Below are positions 36,233 to 45,633 of a stretch of DNA of 64,000 nt, piece after piece. The translations under genes were made by a program, and so were the position numbers. The stretch is from Gemmatimonadaceae bacterium (GTDB lineage: Bacteria > Gemmatimonadota > Gemmatimonadetes > Gemmatimonadales > Gemmatimonadaceae): contig JADZDM010000006.1 in the NCBI GenBank assembly GCA_020851035.1, positions 62,001 to 126,000 on the forward strand. Reading direction: 5' to 3'. Position 1 is the stretch's first letter. Each line of letters begins with the position of its first letter. The notes under the pieces were generated by a model. The model saw only the letters and a list, made by a program, of their open reading frames with translations, was not told where the DNA came from and ran no database searches.

Positions 36233-37023
36233 CACCGGCGCCGCAGGCCGTGGACGACGCGGCCGACGACACGGCCATCGACATCCGGAACCTGTCGATC
36301 CGGTACGGGGCGGTGGAGGCGCTGCGGCCCACCACGCTGCGCATCGCGCGCGGCACCATCCACGGCATCATCGGGCCGGCGGGCAGCGGCAAGTCGTCAC
36401 TGCTGCGCACACTCAACCGGCTCAGCGTGGAGCGCGATGGTGCCACCGCATCGGGTTCGATCCGCATCGATGGCACCGACGTGCTGGCGCTGCGTGGCGA
36501 TGCGCTGGCCGCGTTCCGCCGCGGTATCGGGTTCGTCTTCGCCACCCCACAGCCGCTGCCCCGCACCATCTTCGAGAACGTGGCATTCGCGCCGCGCATG
36601 GCGGGGATCCGCGACCAGGCCGCGCTCGCCGCGATGGTGGAGCGCGCCCTGCGCACCGCGCAGCTCTGGGAGGAGGTGGCGGACCGGCTCGACCTGATGG
36701 CGACACAACTCTCCGGGGGGCAGCAGCAGCGGCTCTGCATCGCCCGGGCGCTGGCCCTCACGCCAGGGGTGATCCTGCTCGACGAACCGTGCTCCGCGCT
36801 GGATCCGATCACGACGTACCGCATCGAGCAGACGCTGCTGCGGCTGACCCCGGGCGTGACGGTGGTGCTCGTGACGAACAACGTGCATCAGGCGGAGCGC
36901 ATCGCCCACGACACCAGTTTCATCCTCAGCGGTGACCTGGTGGAGACCGCCCCCACCGCACGGCTGTTCTCCGCACCGTCCGACACCCGGACGCGCGACT
37001 ACCTCGCCGGCCGGTTCGGGTGA
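36229..37023 (+). CDS. pstB: PstB-like ATPase 1 with degenerate Q-loop and H-loop
   Basis: A 264-residue cytoplasmic ABC ATPase. Walker A (GPAGSGKSS), signature ([15 protein letters not shown]) and Walker B with catalytic glutamate ([13 protein letters not shown]) are intact. The Q-loop reads [10 protein letters not shown] where PstB normally has [10 protein letters not shown], so the glutamine is alanine. The switch histidine is asparagine ([11 protein letters not shown] instead of IVTHNM). GTG 36229 overlaps the pstA stop. The next gene encodes a second PstB with the opposite defect, so the two probably form an obligate heterodimer. Confidence 0.92.
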   Translation: MTPAPQAVDDAADDTAIDIRNLSIRYGAVEALRPTTLRIARGTIHGIIGPAGSGKSSLLRTLNRLSVERDGATASGSIRIDGTDVLALRGDALAAFRRGIGFVFATPQPLPRTIFENVAFAPRMAGIRDQAALAAMVERALRTAQLWEEVADRLDLMATQLSGGQQQRLCIARALALTPGVILLDEPCSALDPITTYRIEQTLLRLTPGVTVVLVTNNVHQAERIAHDTSFILSGDLVETAPTARLFSAPSDTRTRDYLAGRFG

Positions 37024-37775
37024 GCGACAAGGTCATCGTCGAGGACCTCGACCTCTGGTATGGTGACTTCCAGGGGTTGAAGCAGGTCAGCATCGCCTTC
37101 CCGGACAGGCGCATCACGGCACTCATCGGCCCGTCCGGATGCGGCAAGTCCACGTTGTTGCGATGCCTGAACCGGATGAACGACCTCGTCGACGGCACGC
37201 GCATCACGGGCCGCGTGCTGCTCGACGGCACCGACATCCATGCGGCAGGCTTCGACGTGGAACAGCTGCGGCGGCGCGTGGGGATGGTGTTCCAGCGGCC
37301 GAACCCGTTCCCGCTGTCGGTGGAGGAGAACGTCGCCTACGGACCGCGGCTGCACGGTGAGCGGCGCCCCCACGTGCTGCGCGGCATCGTGCACGACTCC
37401 CTGCAGGCCGTCGGCCTGCTCGGCGTGGCCGGGGTGCGCCTCGACCAGCCGGCGCTGGACCTGTCCGGCGAGCAGCAGCAGCGCCTCTGCATCGCCCGCG
37501 CGCTGGCCACGTCACCCGACGTGCTGCTGATGGACGAGCCCTGCAGCGCCCTCGACCCGATCGCCACCGCGGGCATCGAGGCGTTGATGCAGCGGCTCGT
37601 CGCGCAGTACACGATCATCATCGTGACCCACAACATGGCGCAAGCGATGCGCGTGTCGCACCGGACCGGCTTCATGCTGATGGGCGAGCTGATCGAGGTC
37701 GGCGACACGCCACAGCTGTTCGGCAGCCCGCGAGACGAGCGTACCGGGAGCTACATCGCGGGACAGTACGGCTGA
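37020..37775 (+). CDS. pstB: PstB-like ATPase 2 with altered signature motif
   Basis: A 251-residue cytoplasmic ABC ATPase, start GTG 37020 overlapping the pstB1 stop. Walker A (GPSGCGKST), Q-loop ([10 protein letters not shown]), Walker B ([12 protein letters not shown]) and H-loop ([10 protein letters not shown]) are canonical. The signature reads [13 protein letters not shown] instead of LSGGQ, replacing the glycine that contacts ATP across the dimer. In a PstB1-PstB2 heterodimer this yields one canonical site (PstB2 Walker motifs with PstB1 signature) and one degenerate site. Confidence 0.93.
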   Translation: MSDKVIVEDLDLWYGDFQGLKQVSIAFPDRRITALIGPSGCGKSTLLRCLNRMNDLVDGTRITGRVLLDGTDIHAAGFDVEQLRRRVGMVFQRPNPFPLSVEENVAYGPRLHGERRPHVLRGIVHDSLQAVGLLGVAGVRLDQPALDLSGEQQQRLCIARALATSPDVLLMDEPCSALDPIATAGIEALMQRLVAQYTIIIVTHNMAQAMRVSHRTGFMLMGELIEVGDTPQLFGSPRDERTGSYIAGQYG

Positions 37776-37983
37776 GGGACGGGCGGCGACAGCATCGTGC
37801 GTGCACCAACGGTCACGAGCCCGAGACGCGACGGATACATCCGGGCGACGCAGCGCGCCGTTTCGCCGGTGAATCGCCACGCCGGGTGCGGATTCCCACA
37901 GCTGTCCACGACTTGTCCACGCCGGGTGCGCCGGCTTGTCACGAACGTGCACCGTGCGTTCAGGCGGTCGCGACGGTGGCACC

Positions 37984-38259
37984 CTACGCCGGCGCGCGTC
38001 CCGCGTCGATGGCGCCGTCCAGCCGCTGCACCAGGGCCCGCACCCGCTCCAGCATCGTCCGCACCTCAGGCGAGGCATCGTCGTCGTGCTCGCCGTCGAT
38101 GCCGAAGTGGAGGGCGCCATCGTGGTGCAGGTGCGCCAGCGCACGGGCGGCATCGTCCAGCGACACCTCCCCGCTCATGTAGGCGAAGAAGGTGTCGGCG
38201 TCGGCCTGCGAGAATTCGGGCGAAGGCCCGTCGGCGGGGGGCTGAGTCTGGTCGGTCAT
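37984..38259 (-). CDS. Small acidic protein of unknown function
   Basis: A 91-residue soluble protein, acidic and helical (FSQADADTFFAYMSGEVSLD, then DASPEVRTMLERVRALVQRL). No family is recognised. It lies alone on the minus strand between the pst operon and the TerY-P operon, divergent from the latter across 249 bases. Codon use and the well-behaved C-terminus support a real gene. A role with the divergent signalling operon is possible but unsupported. Confidence 0.6.
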   Translation of the reverse strand: MTDQTQPPADGPSPEFSQADADTFFAYMSGEVSLDDAARALAHLHHDGALHFGIDGEHDDDASPEVRTMLERVRALVQRLDGAIDAGRAPA

Positions 38260-38414
38260 GCGGGAAATCTTGCCCGGTCCTGGAGGCGGGGCGAGAGGTC
38301 ACGGGGTGCGCAACGGGCCGGGGTTGCCGCCAGGGACCGCCAGGACGCAGGACCCCGGCCCGCGTGCCCGTTCGCATGACGGACGGCCGATCGGCGGTGC
38401 AAGTTGGAGGGAGA

Positions 38415-38442
38415 GGCCGGCCGTCGAAACGAACGGCCGGCC
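38415..38442 (+). promoter_or_regulatory. 10-bp perfect hairpin in the TerY-P operon leader
   Basis: GGCCGGCCGT (38415-38424) pairs perfectly with ACGGCCGGCC (38433-38442) around an 8-base A-rich loop. It is 66 bases before the VWA gene start, in the gap between divergent genes. It could be a leader structure or a protein-binding site. No U-run follows. Confidence 0.45.
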
Positions 38443-38508
38443 CGCCGTGTTTCGAAGGCGTCGGGGTGTGTCCCGTCGCCCCAGACCGCCCCTGCTCCCG
38501 GAGTGTTC

Positions 38509-39150
38509 GTGTCGCTGCGCCGCCTGCCCGTCTACATCCTCGCCGACGTCTCCGGCTCCATGCGTGGCACCCCGGTCGAAAGCGTGAAGGCCGGGATCCG
38601 GCAGTTGCACCGCGACCTGCTCACCGACCCGCAGGCGGTCGAGAGCGCGTACCTGAGCGTGATCACCTTCGCCGACGTGGCCATCCAGGTGGTGCCGCTC
38701 ACCGAGGTCAGCAGCTTCATCCCGCCGGAGATGGAGGCGAATGGCCAGACCAACTACGGCGATGCGCTCCGCGTGCTGCTGGAGTGCTTCGAGATGGAGG
38801 TCGTCCGCACCACACCCGAGCAGAAGGGGGACTGGCGCCCGCTGGTCTTCATCCTCTCCGACGGCGCGCCGACAGACACCGGCTGGACGGAATACGCGGC
38901 GCAGCTTCGCAGCCGCCGCCCCGCCAACATCATCGCCGTCGCCTGCGGAGACCACGCCGACCTGGCCGCCCTGCGCGAGACCACGGACACGGTCATCCAG
39001 ATGCGCGACATGTCGCCCGATGCGTTCCGCGCCTTCTTCAAGTTCGTGTCCGCCAGCGTGAAGACCACCAGCGCCAAGGTCGGCTCGGTGGGTGAGGGCG
39101 GCGCGATCACGCTGCCGCCGCCACCGCCCGGCATCACGATCATTCCCTGA
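38509..39150 (+). CDS. TerY-type von Willebrand A domain protein
   Basis: A 213-residue single-domain VWA protein. The MIDAS metal site is complete: DVSGSM (13-18), the threonine in GQTNYGD, and the aspartate in LSDGAPTD. It has the compact form of TerY proteins from tellurite/stress operons. A proline-rich tail ends it. GTG 38509 follows GGAG; GTG 38503 and an upstream frame are alternatives. It is the first gene of a VWA-phosphatase-kinase set, the TerY-P triad, thought to couple metal-dependent binding to protein phosphorylation. Confidence 0.87.
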   Translation: MSLRRLPVYILADVSGSMRGTPVESVKAGIRQLHRDLLTDPQAVESAYLSVITFADVAIQVVPLTEVSSFIPPEMEANGQTNYGDALRVLLECFEMEVVRTTPEQKGDWRPLVFILSDGAPTDTGWTEYAAQLRSRRPANIIAVACGDHADLAALRETTDTVIQMRDMSPDAFRAFFKFVSASVKTTSAKVGSVGEGGAITLPPPPPGITIIP

Positions 39151-39153
39151 CGG

Positions 39154-40149
39154 GTGCGCGACGAGACCGAGGCTCCGACACCGCCGGTGCCGGAGGCGAT
39201 CATCGAACCGGCATCGTGGAGCTCGCGCGCGCCCGATGCCGAGTGGGCGCCGGCACCACTCGTCGAGGCACTCGGCGAGCGCTTCATCACGATGGCAGCC
39301 GCCGAGCCGTGCACCATCGACCGCCAGGTCGACGGGTGGGCCGTGCTCGGCGCCAGCGTGCGCGGCAAGTCGCATGGACATCGCGGCGAGCACCGCGACG
39401 ATGCCATCGCGTGCGTGTCGCGCGACGGACTGCTGGTGATGGCGGTGGCCGATGGCGCGGGATCGAGTGCACTCAGCCGGATCGGTGCGGCCGTGGTTGC
39501 CGACATCGCCACGCACCGCACCGCCGCACGGTTCGCCGCCGACGGGCACAACGCCGACACCACGTCGCGACTCGGCACCGCCATGGCGCACGCGGTGCAC
39601 GACGCCGCGATGCGGCTCCATGCACTCGCCGCGGCCGCGGCCGAGCCGCCGACGGCGTTCCGCACCACGCTGCTGCTGGTGGCGATGGTCGGTGACACGA
39701 TGCTCGTGTCGCAGGTGGGGGATGGCGCCGTGCTGGTGCAGCAGGCCGATGGCCGCGTGCTGCGTGTGGGCGGGGCACGTGACACGATGTGGGCGGGCGA
39801 GGTGACCTGCTTCGTGCCCGATCCGTGTGCCATGACCGCGGCGGCGGAATTCCGGCAGCTCCGCACCAGCGATGTGGCGCTGGTGGCGCTGCTCACCGAC
39901 GGCATCGACGATCCGTTCCACCCGCTGGAGCAGAGCGGCGACCGGCTCGTGTCGCAGTGGCGGCACGGCACCACCGAGTCCATCGGCGTGGCACGGCAAC
40001 CACCCGCCGGTGCCGTGCTCGGTGATGCCGCGGCCCTGCTCACCTGGATGGGGTTCGAGCAGCGGGGCGAGTCCGACGACCGGTCGTTGCTGCTGGCCTG
40101 GCGTGACGTGGCAGTGACGCCACCGGTGACGCCACCGGTGACGAAATGA
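39154..40149 (+). CDS. PP2C-family protein phosphatase
   Basis: A 331-residue PPM/PP2C serine-threonine phosphatase. Metal-binding motifs: RDDAIA, VADGAGSS, VGDGAVLV, LTDGIDDPF, and SDDRSLLL near the end. The catalytic domain starts about residue 60 after a variable N-terminus. GTG 39154 begins three bases after the VWA stop. It overlaps the kinase start by four bases (ATGA). It is the natural antagonist of that kinase. Confidence 0.9.
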   Translation: MRDETEAPTPPVPEAIIEPASWSSRAPDAEWAPAPLVEALGERFITMAAAEPCTIDRQVDGWAVLGASVRGKSHGHRGEHRDDAIACVSRDGLLVMAVADGAGSSALSRIGAAVVADIATHRTAARFAADGHNADTTSRLGTAMAHAVHDAAMRLHALAAAAAEPPTAFRTTLLLVAMVGDTMLVSQVGDGAVLVQQADGRVLRVGGARDTMWAGEVTCFVPDPCAMTAAAEFRQLRTSDVALVALLTDGIDDPFHPLEQSGDRLVSQWRHGTTESIGVARQPPAGAVLGDAAALLTWMGFEQRGESDDRSLLLAWRDVAVTPPVTPPVTK

Positions 40150-41630
40150 GTGCGAGTGCGACACGCGCGCTGTCGGTGCCGGTGAAGACCACCGACGGCC
40201 GCACCATCACGCTCCGCGGCACGCCGCTCGCGAGCGGGGCCGAGAAGGTGGCGTTCCTGTCGATGGATGGGCGCGATGTCGTGGCGTTCTACTTCGGCAC
40301 GCTCCGGGATCGCGCGGAGCGTGTCGAGCGCCTGAAGCGCATCGTGTCCAGCTACGATCCCACCCGCGGCGCCGGCGGCGAGTACTGGCGCAGCGCGTTC
40401 TGCTGGCCCACCGGCATCGTGGACGGCGCCGCCGCGGTGCCGGCGGACTTCGCACGCGCCCATGCGCTGGCACAGCCGTCACTCGGCGTGGTGATGCCGG
40501 TGTACCGCGGCGTGTTCTTCATGCACGATCGCTTCGGGAACCGCGTGGAGAAGGAAGTGCGCTGGTTCACGGGCCGGAAGGCGGGCGCCCTGATCCCCGA
40601 GGCCGAGAAGGGCACGCTGCTGACGCGGCTGCAGGTGTGCATGCGGCTCGCACGTGCGGTGCGGCGGCTGCACTTCGCGGGCCTCGCGCACAGCGACCTC
40701 TCGAACCGCAACGTGCTGGTGGACCTGCGCGGGGGTGAGGCGTGCGTGATCGACATCGACGCGCTGGTCGTGCCCGGGCTCGCGCCGCCGACGGTGCTCG
40801 GCACGCCGGGGTACATGGCCCCGGAGATCGTCGCGGGGCGGTCACTGCCGACGATCGAGACCGATCGGCATGCGCTGGCGGTGCTGTTCCACGAGCTGCT
40901 GCTGCAGCGGCACCCGCTGCGCGGCCGGCTGGTGCACAGCACGCGCAGCGCCGAGGAGGACGAGCAGCTCTCGATGGGGGTGAAGGCGCTGTTCGTGGAG
41001 CATCGCACCGACCGTCGCAACGCCCCCGAGTCGCCGATCACCGTCAGCGTGGATGCCCTCGGCCCGCACCTCGCGCCCCTCATGCGCCGCGCGTTCGAGG
41101 AGGGGCTGCACGCGCCGTCGCATCGCCCCGATGCGGTGGAGTGGGAGGAGGCGCTGTACCGCACGCTCGAGCGCATCCTGCCGACGCCGACGGGGCGAGG
41201 CTGGCTGATCCTGCCGGAGCGTGGTCCGACGGTGGATCCCTGGACCGGCGAGGTCGTGCACCGCGTGGTGCCGCAGTTGCGTTCCGGGCGTGGGACCGGC
41301 GGCGACTGGCGGGACGACGGGATCGTGACGGCACTCTTCCATCACCGCACGCTGCACCAGTGGCACCTGGACACCGGGGTGCGTCCGCGGGAGGCGGTGT
41401 CGCGGGAGGCGGTTGGGTACGTCTCGTTCCACGAGGGGGCGTGGTGGCTGGTGAACCTGACGGATCGGGAGTGGCGGGTGGTGCAGGCCGTTCGAGGGGA
41501 CGGGGATCCTGAACGGGTGATCGGCCGGAACACGCCGGTGCAGCTCCGCGATGGGCTCGAGCTGGCCGTGGCCGACGGCGCCGACGGCGTCGCGGGCCGC
41601 ACCTGGCGCGTGTCGATGCGGGGGGCCTAG
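40146..41630 (+). CDS. TerY-P type serine/threonine kinase with C-terminal domain
   Basis: A 494-residue protein kinase-like enzyme. The catalytic loop is HSDLSNRN (D184, N189), the DFG equivalent is VIDID (203-205), and the activation segment ends GTPGYMAPEI. The usual HRDLKPxN arginine and lysine are altered, and the beta-3 lysine is not obvious (VVAFYFG), as in TerY-associated kinases. Residues about 360-494 form an additional beta-rich domain that may bind partner or ligand. It is translationally coupled to the phosphatase. Confidence 0.85.
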   Translation: MSASATRALSVPVKTTDGRTITLRGTPLASGAEKVAFLSMDGRDVVAFYFGTLRDRAERVERLKRIVSSYDPTRGAGGEYWRSAFCWPTGIVDGAAAVPADFARAHALAQPSLGVVMPVYRGVFFMHDRFGNRVEKEVRWFTGRKAGALIPEAEKGTLLTRLQVCMRLARAVRRLHFAGLAHSDLSNRNVLVDLRGGEACVIDIDALVVPGLAPPTVLGTPGYMAPEIVAGRSLPTIETDRHALAVLFHELLLQRHPLRGRLVHSTRSAEEDEQLSMGVKALFVEHRTDRRNAPESPITVSVDALGPHLAPLMRRAFEEGLHAPSHRPDAVEWEEALYRTLERILPTPTGRGWLILPERGPTVDPWTGEVVHRVVPQLRSGRGTGGDWRDDGIVTALFHHRTLHQWHLDTGVRPREAVSREAVGYVSFHEGAWWLVNLTDREWRVVQAVRGDGDPERVIGRNTPVQLRDGLELAVADGADGVAGRTWRVSMRGA

Positions 41631-43040
41631 GTGGCCGCGCTGCTCGACGTCCGGGGCGCACTTGCGGCAGAGCTGCAGCGGCTGGTGCGCGATGCTGCCG
41701 AGTGGCCGCTGCGGGATCGACGGCGGTTCAGGAACCTGCTGCTGGATGCCACGAGCAGCGATGCGATGCCGCTGGTGGAGCTGCTGCTGCGCGCACATGA
41801 CGACGGCTTGCTGCGCTCGTTCCCGGCCCGCACCGCGCCGCGCGCCGCCTGGGATACGGCGACCGCCCGCCTGGCGAGCGACCTACAGACCCAGCGCTTC
41901 GTGGAACCCGGCGTCGCGCGGTTCGTGGCCGAGTCGTGGGCGAGGGCACTGGGCCCCGTGATGGTGACGCCGACACCGGCGCCCAGCGCGCGCGCGGCGG
42001 CACCGGCACCACGTGGGCCGGTGCGCAGCAGCGCGAACCTGCCGCCGCGCCCGTGGACCGCCGCACCCGCGGCGAGCGCGGCCCCGCAAGCGCCGTCGCC
42101 CGCCCAGGTGAAGGCGTACCGCCAGCAGAACATGGTGTTCGTGGTGGTGCTGGTCGCGATCACCGCCCTGACGATCGTGGCGATCCGCAGCGGGTCGTCC
42201 CGTGGCGACGACACGCCGGGCGCGACCGCCTCACGCACGGTGCCGTCTGCCGCCACGCCGCGTGCGCCAGCCCGCACCGCGCCGGCGCCGGCGCCTGCCC
42301 CCTCACCGCCAGTCGCCGCGACGCGCGCGTCACCGGATTCCACGCCGCCGGCTGTCGACACCGCACGCACGGCCCCTCCCCGGCCCGACTCCATGCCGCG
42401 TGTCGGGCGCGCGCCGGTGCCGGTGGCCGCCGCGCGCGAGCGGGCCTCGGACGACATCGTGCTCAATGCCGGGCGCGTGTTCGAGGGTCGCGTGCTGAGC
42501 GTGCGCGAGCTGAGCATCACGGTGAAGGACGACGAGACGGGGCTGGAGTTCGAGATCCCGAAGTCTGACATCGAACGCATCGTGACCCGCGATGGCCGCA
42601 CGATGCGATTCGGTGGCGACAACGTGCCGCTGATCGGCACCGACGACGACGTGGCGGCGGCGAGCCACGGCGGACGTTACCGCGTGCGGTACACCGAGCG
42701 GTGGGGGACCGAGCGCAGCGAGTGCAAGGATGTCGCGCGCCGGTTCGCGCCCGGCACCGACCTGCTGGTGCAGCACCTGCGCGGCGCCCCGATGCTCCGG
42801 CTGGCGTTCCTCGGCGGCCAGGGCTTCAACGCCGCGGTGCGGGCCGACGGCCTGTTCGCCACGGTGGCGGACGTGGCGCCTGTGCGCGGGCCGCAGGGCA
42901 GCGCCGTGACGGCGCGGTTGTCGGGGCGGATCAGCCGGGCCGGCGTGCTGGCGGGGATCGCACGACTGACGGCCGTGGCACCCGACGGGCAGGTGGTCTG
43001 TGACCTGGCGCTGACGATGGACGGCGCAATCCTGCCGTAG
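41631..43040 (+). CDS. Single-pass membrane protein linked to the TerY-P triad
   Basis: A 469-residue protein of unknown family. A helical N-terminal domain (about 1-105) is followed by a proline/alanine linker, one membrane segment (about 167-184, VFVVVLVAITALTIVAI), a second P/A/T-rich linker, and a C-terminal beta domain with RVFEGRVLSVRELSITVKDD and EIPKSDIERIVTR. The GTG at 41631 directly abuts the kinase TAG. It could be the kinase substrate or membrane anchor of the triad; that is inference from position. Confidence 0.7.
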   Translation: MAALLDVRGALAAELQRLVRDAAEWPLRDRRRFRNLLLDATSSDAMPLVELLLRAHDDGLLRSFPARTAPRAAWDTATARLASDLQTQRFVEPGVARFVAESWARALGPVMVTPTPAPSARAAAPAPRGPVRSSANLPPRPWTAAPAASAAPQAPSPAQVKAYRQQNMVFVVVLVAITALTIVAIRSGSSRGDDTPGATASRTVPSAATPRAPARTAPAPAPAPSPPVAATRASPDSTPPAVDTARTAPPRPDSMPRVGRAPVPVAAARERASDDIVLNAGRVFEGRVLSVRELSITVKDDETGLEFEIPKSDIERIVTRDGRTMRFGGDNVPLIGTDDDVAAASHGGRYRVRYTERWGTERSECKDVARRFAPGTDLLVQHLRGAPMLRLAFLGGQGFNAAVRADGLFATVADVAPVRGPQGSAVTARLSGRISRAGVLAGIARLTAVAPDGQVVCDLALTMDGAILP

Positions 43041-43058
43041 CGCCGCGCGGGTGCGGCG

Positions 43059-43577
43059 TCACCGGATGGTGAGCACGCCGTGCATGTTCAGGCTGCGGTG
43101 CGGCGCGCAGTAGAAGAGGTAGTCACCCTGCGGCAAGCCGCTGGTGCTGATGACGTACGCCGAGTCCTGCGTGGCCACCACCGGTGCCGCGAACTCGCGC
43201 GCGCCGATGGCCGCGAGGTTCGCGAGGAGCTGCGGTTTCGCGGCGGGGGGCACGAAGGCCTCGTCGAAGGCGACGTTGTGCGGCACGCCGCTGATCATGA
43301 TGAATCGCACACCGTCGCCTTCGCTGACCGTCAGGTAGGCGGGGTCGAAGCGGAACCCTTCGTCGTCCAGCACCATGTGCACGGTGTGGATGGTGCCACG
43401 CACGGGCTGGGCGGGCGGGCCGGACGGAACGCGCGACGCGGCGCGGCCTCGCGCGCTGGCATCACCGCCGCTGCAGGCGACCAAGGCAACCGCGACCAGC
43501 ACCCGCAGCCCCCGACCGATCGCGCGGGAGGAGCCAGCCGATCGTCGGGTGCCTGTCGTGCGCCGCTGTGTCCGCAT
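43059..43577 (-). CDS. Cupredoxin-domain lipoprotein
   Basis: A 172-residue exported blue-copper-like protein. The lipobox VALVAC gives a lipid-modified cysteine at residue 35. Type 1 copper ligands are visible: H in SGVPHNVAF, then C, H and M in YCAPHRSLNMHG. The fold matches plastocyanin/azurin-type cupredoxins used in electron transfer. It is convergent with the TerY-P operon and stands alone. A redox partner is not nearby. Confidence 0.88.
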   Translation of the reverse strand: MRTQRRTTGTRRSAGSSRAIGRGLRVLVAVALVACSGGDASARGRAASRVPSGPPAQPVRGTIHTVHMVLDDEGFRFDPAYLTVSEGDGVRFIMISGVPHNVAFDEAFVPPAAKPQLLANLAAIGAREFAAPVVATQDSAYVISTSGLPQGDYLFYCAPHRSLNMHGVLTIR

Positions 43578-43920
43578 GACGTCGATCTTACACCGGCTCA
43601 GTGTCTCCCGGGTGGCGCACCGGCCGGTGCCGTTTCCTGCACCAGCGCCCGGTCTGCGGCGTGGATCCGGGCGTCGAGGGCACGGCCGCGCACCGGCCCG
43701 AACCCGACAGGCTCCGGCTGACCCTGCTCGCAGGGTGGCGGGACGCTGGTTAGATCCCCTGATGTTTCAGGATACCTCGAAGTCGGAATGTGGCCGTCGC
43801 TGTTGCCTTCGCCCGGGTTGCTGTCGAACGCAGGACACCCACTCGCCACGTCGTCATGGCCACGTTCAGGACAGTCGTCCGTTCCCGCGGGTGTGAGCGC
43901 CGTCATCGCACCTCGGTGGC
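43578..43920. other. Intergenic region without a supported gene
   Basis: This 343-base gap separates the cupredoxin gene from the three-gene unknown operon. A minus-strand frame (43598-43906, ATG with GAGG close before it) encodes a 102-residue low-complexity sequence without family, and I do not call it. A short CCTGA/TCAGG hairpin lies near 43758-43771. The promoter of the unknown operon is probably here, but no clear -35/-10 pair is visible. Confidence 0.5.
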
Positions 43921-45633
43921 GTGCATGGTGCTGAGCCGCGCGTGAGCTGGACGTACATCCCCGGTATCGGCACCCCCGCTGACGTGCTGCGCGAGGCGGC
44001 GACGGAGATCGAGCCGGTGCTGATGGATGCGGCACTGGCGGTGACCGACCCGGACTACCGGGGCAGCCAGTACCTCGAGGTGGCCCGCGGCAACCGCCTC
44101 AAGCCGGTTCACGTGATGGTCGACTTCCTCGGCAACGTCTTTCACGTCGCCCGCGCCGAGGCGGAGACGTTCCGGACCGAGTCGCTCACGATCACCTACC
44201 TGCCATCGTGGTTCTACCAGGTGATCAAGCAGTACCGGCGCGCCGATGCCTGGCCGCGGGACCGCGAAGTCGTGATTGCGCCGATCATCGACCGCCTCTC
44301 GGCCTACCCGCTGCGGATCACCGCCGAGGTGGACACGTCACCGGACAGCGCGCGCGGCAAGGGCACCGATCCGCGCATCATCTACCAGTACCATCCGTCG
44401 GAGCCTGCGGGCGCCGAGAAGGAAGGCAATCCAGCGGTGCTCGAGCGCATCCACTGGAGTGCGCCGCAGTGCCGGATCATCGCCGCGCCGGGCGTCACGC
44501 TCTCGGTGGAATGCACCTTCGGGAAGTTGAGCGGCATGCTCTTCGGCTCGGCGTCGCTGCCGCCGGTCTCGGAGTGGGGCGAGGCGCTGTGGGGTGAGCT
44601 CGTGTTGTACGCCGCCGCCGGTGCGGCCGACGCCGCGGCGGCGGCGACCGCGCGCACGGCGTCACCCGTCTCCACGTCACAGACGCTGCGGCTGGAACTC
44701 GAACGCCGCCAGCACGCGTCCCTGCTGCCGTCGCTCGATGCCCCGCTGCGGGAGGCCGGCGCAGCCGAGGCGGACCTGCTCACCACCGAGCTCGCCCGCG
44801 CGAATGCACAGTGGGTCGATACGACACGGCCGGATGGCGTGGACCTGTCGTTCCTGACGTCGATGGCGACGTGGAACCTGCAGCGCCAGCTCACGCTCGC
44901 GCAGTCGGCGCTGGAGGCGGTCGGCGAGAGCATTCACTACGCGAACGGCACCTTCGACGCGCTGCAGCCCGTTCCCGTGCGGATCCGGGTCGACCCCATG
45001 AGTCCACGCGACCGGTTCGTGTGTTGCGTGAGCTACCTCGATGATCGCGGCACGCCGATCCCGTATCCACCGAGCAGCAGCAACGGCCAGCCGATGTTCC
45101 GGCTCACCGTCGTGCGCACGAGGCAGGTGCAGGTGTACGCCGACCTGCGCATCGCACTCGAGGGCCGCGTGCAGCTCGCCGCGATACTCGACTACCGGGA
45201 GCATGTCGTCGACCACGCCGATGACGTCCCGCTGGCGCTCGATCCACTGACCACCGGTGTCTTCCCGCGCGTGTCGATCAACGACCGTCCGTGGACTGCC
45301 GCCGAGGCATTCGACGTCGTGATGACGCCGGTGGGCGTCCTGCCGTTCCCGGCGACGCAGGTGGCGGCCGACTACTACGACTACGCGACGCTGGCGACGT
45401 ACCTCGTCTTCGGCACGGACCCCTTCGGCCGCGAACTGTCGCGCTGGGACTTCGGGATCACCCTCGGTGGGATCCTGCTGCCCGAGGCGGCCGAGCGCAT
45501 GTTCCGCGGCGCCGCCCGGCTGGCGCGCCTGCGCAAGCTCGGCGCCCATCCCGGCGGTCGCATGATGGACGCGCTCGAGCAGAGCGAGCTGGCCGACGCG
45601 CTCCTTGCCATCGGCCCGGTCGCCGACCGATGA
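43921..45633 (+). CDS. Unrecognised protein, first of a three-gene operon
   Basis: A 570-residue soluble protein without signal or membrane segment. I do not recognise a family. The N-terminal 220 residues are mixed alpha/beta (SWTYIPGIGTPADVLREAAT; PVHVMVDFLGNVFHVARAEA). A helical segment follows (about 245-340), and the rest is beta-rich (VCCVSYLDDRGTPIPYPPSS). The C-terminus is basic and helical. GTG 43921 or GTG 43942 may start it. Its stop overlaps the next gene (ATGA). Base and codon use match the genome, so no sign of recent transfer. Confidence 0.75.
   Translation: MHGAEPRVSWTYIPGIGTPADVLREAATEIEPVLMDAALAVTDPDYRGSQYLEVARGNRLKPVHVMVDFLGNVFHVARAEAETFRTESLTITYLPSWFYQVIKQYRRADAWPRDREVVIAPIIDRLSAYPLRITAEVDTSPDSARGKGTDPRIIYQYHPSEPAGAEKEGNPAVLERIHWSAPQCRIIAAPGVTLSVECTFGKLSGMLFGSASLPPVSEWGEALWGELVLYAAAGAADAAAAATARTASPVSTSQTLRLELERRQHASLLPSLDAPLREAGAAEADLLTTELARANAQWVDTTRPDGVDLSFLTSMATWNLQRQLTLAQSALEAVGESIHYANGTFDALQPVPVRIRVDPMSPRDRFVCCVSYLDDRGTPIPYPPSSSNGQPMFRLTVVRTRQVQVYADLRIALEGRVQLAAILDYREHVVDHADDVPLALDPLTTGVFPRVSINDRPWTAAEAFDVVMTPVGVLPFPATQVAADYYDYATLATYLVFGTDPFGRELSRWDFGITLGGILLPEAAERMFRGAARLARLRKLGAHPGGRMMDALEQSELADALLAIGPVADR

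Noticed and set aside
37895-37925. DnaA-box cluster or replication origin
   Set aside because: The TGTCCACG motifs differ from TTATCCACA at key positions, there is no AT-rich unwinding region, and no dnaA, dnaN or parAB gene is near.
43598-43906. Small minus-strand gene in the gap before the unknown operon
   Set aside because: The 102-residue product is low-complexity and matches nothing, and its start would lie 14 bases from the divergent operon start, leaving no room for promoters.
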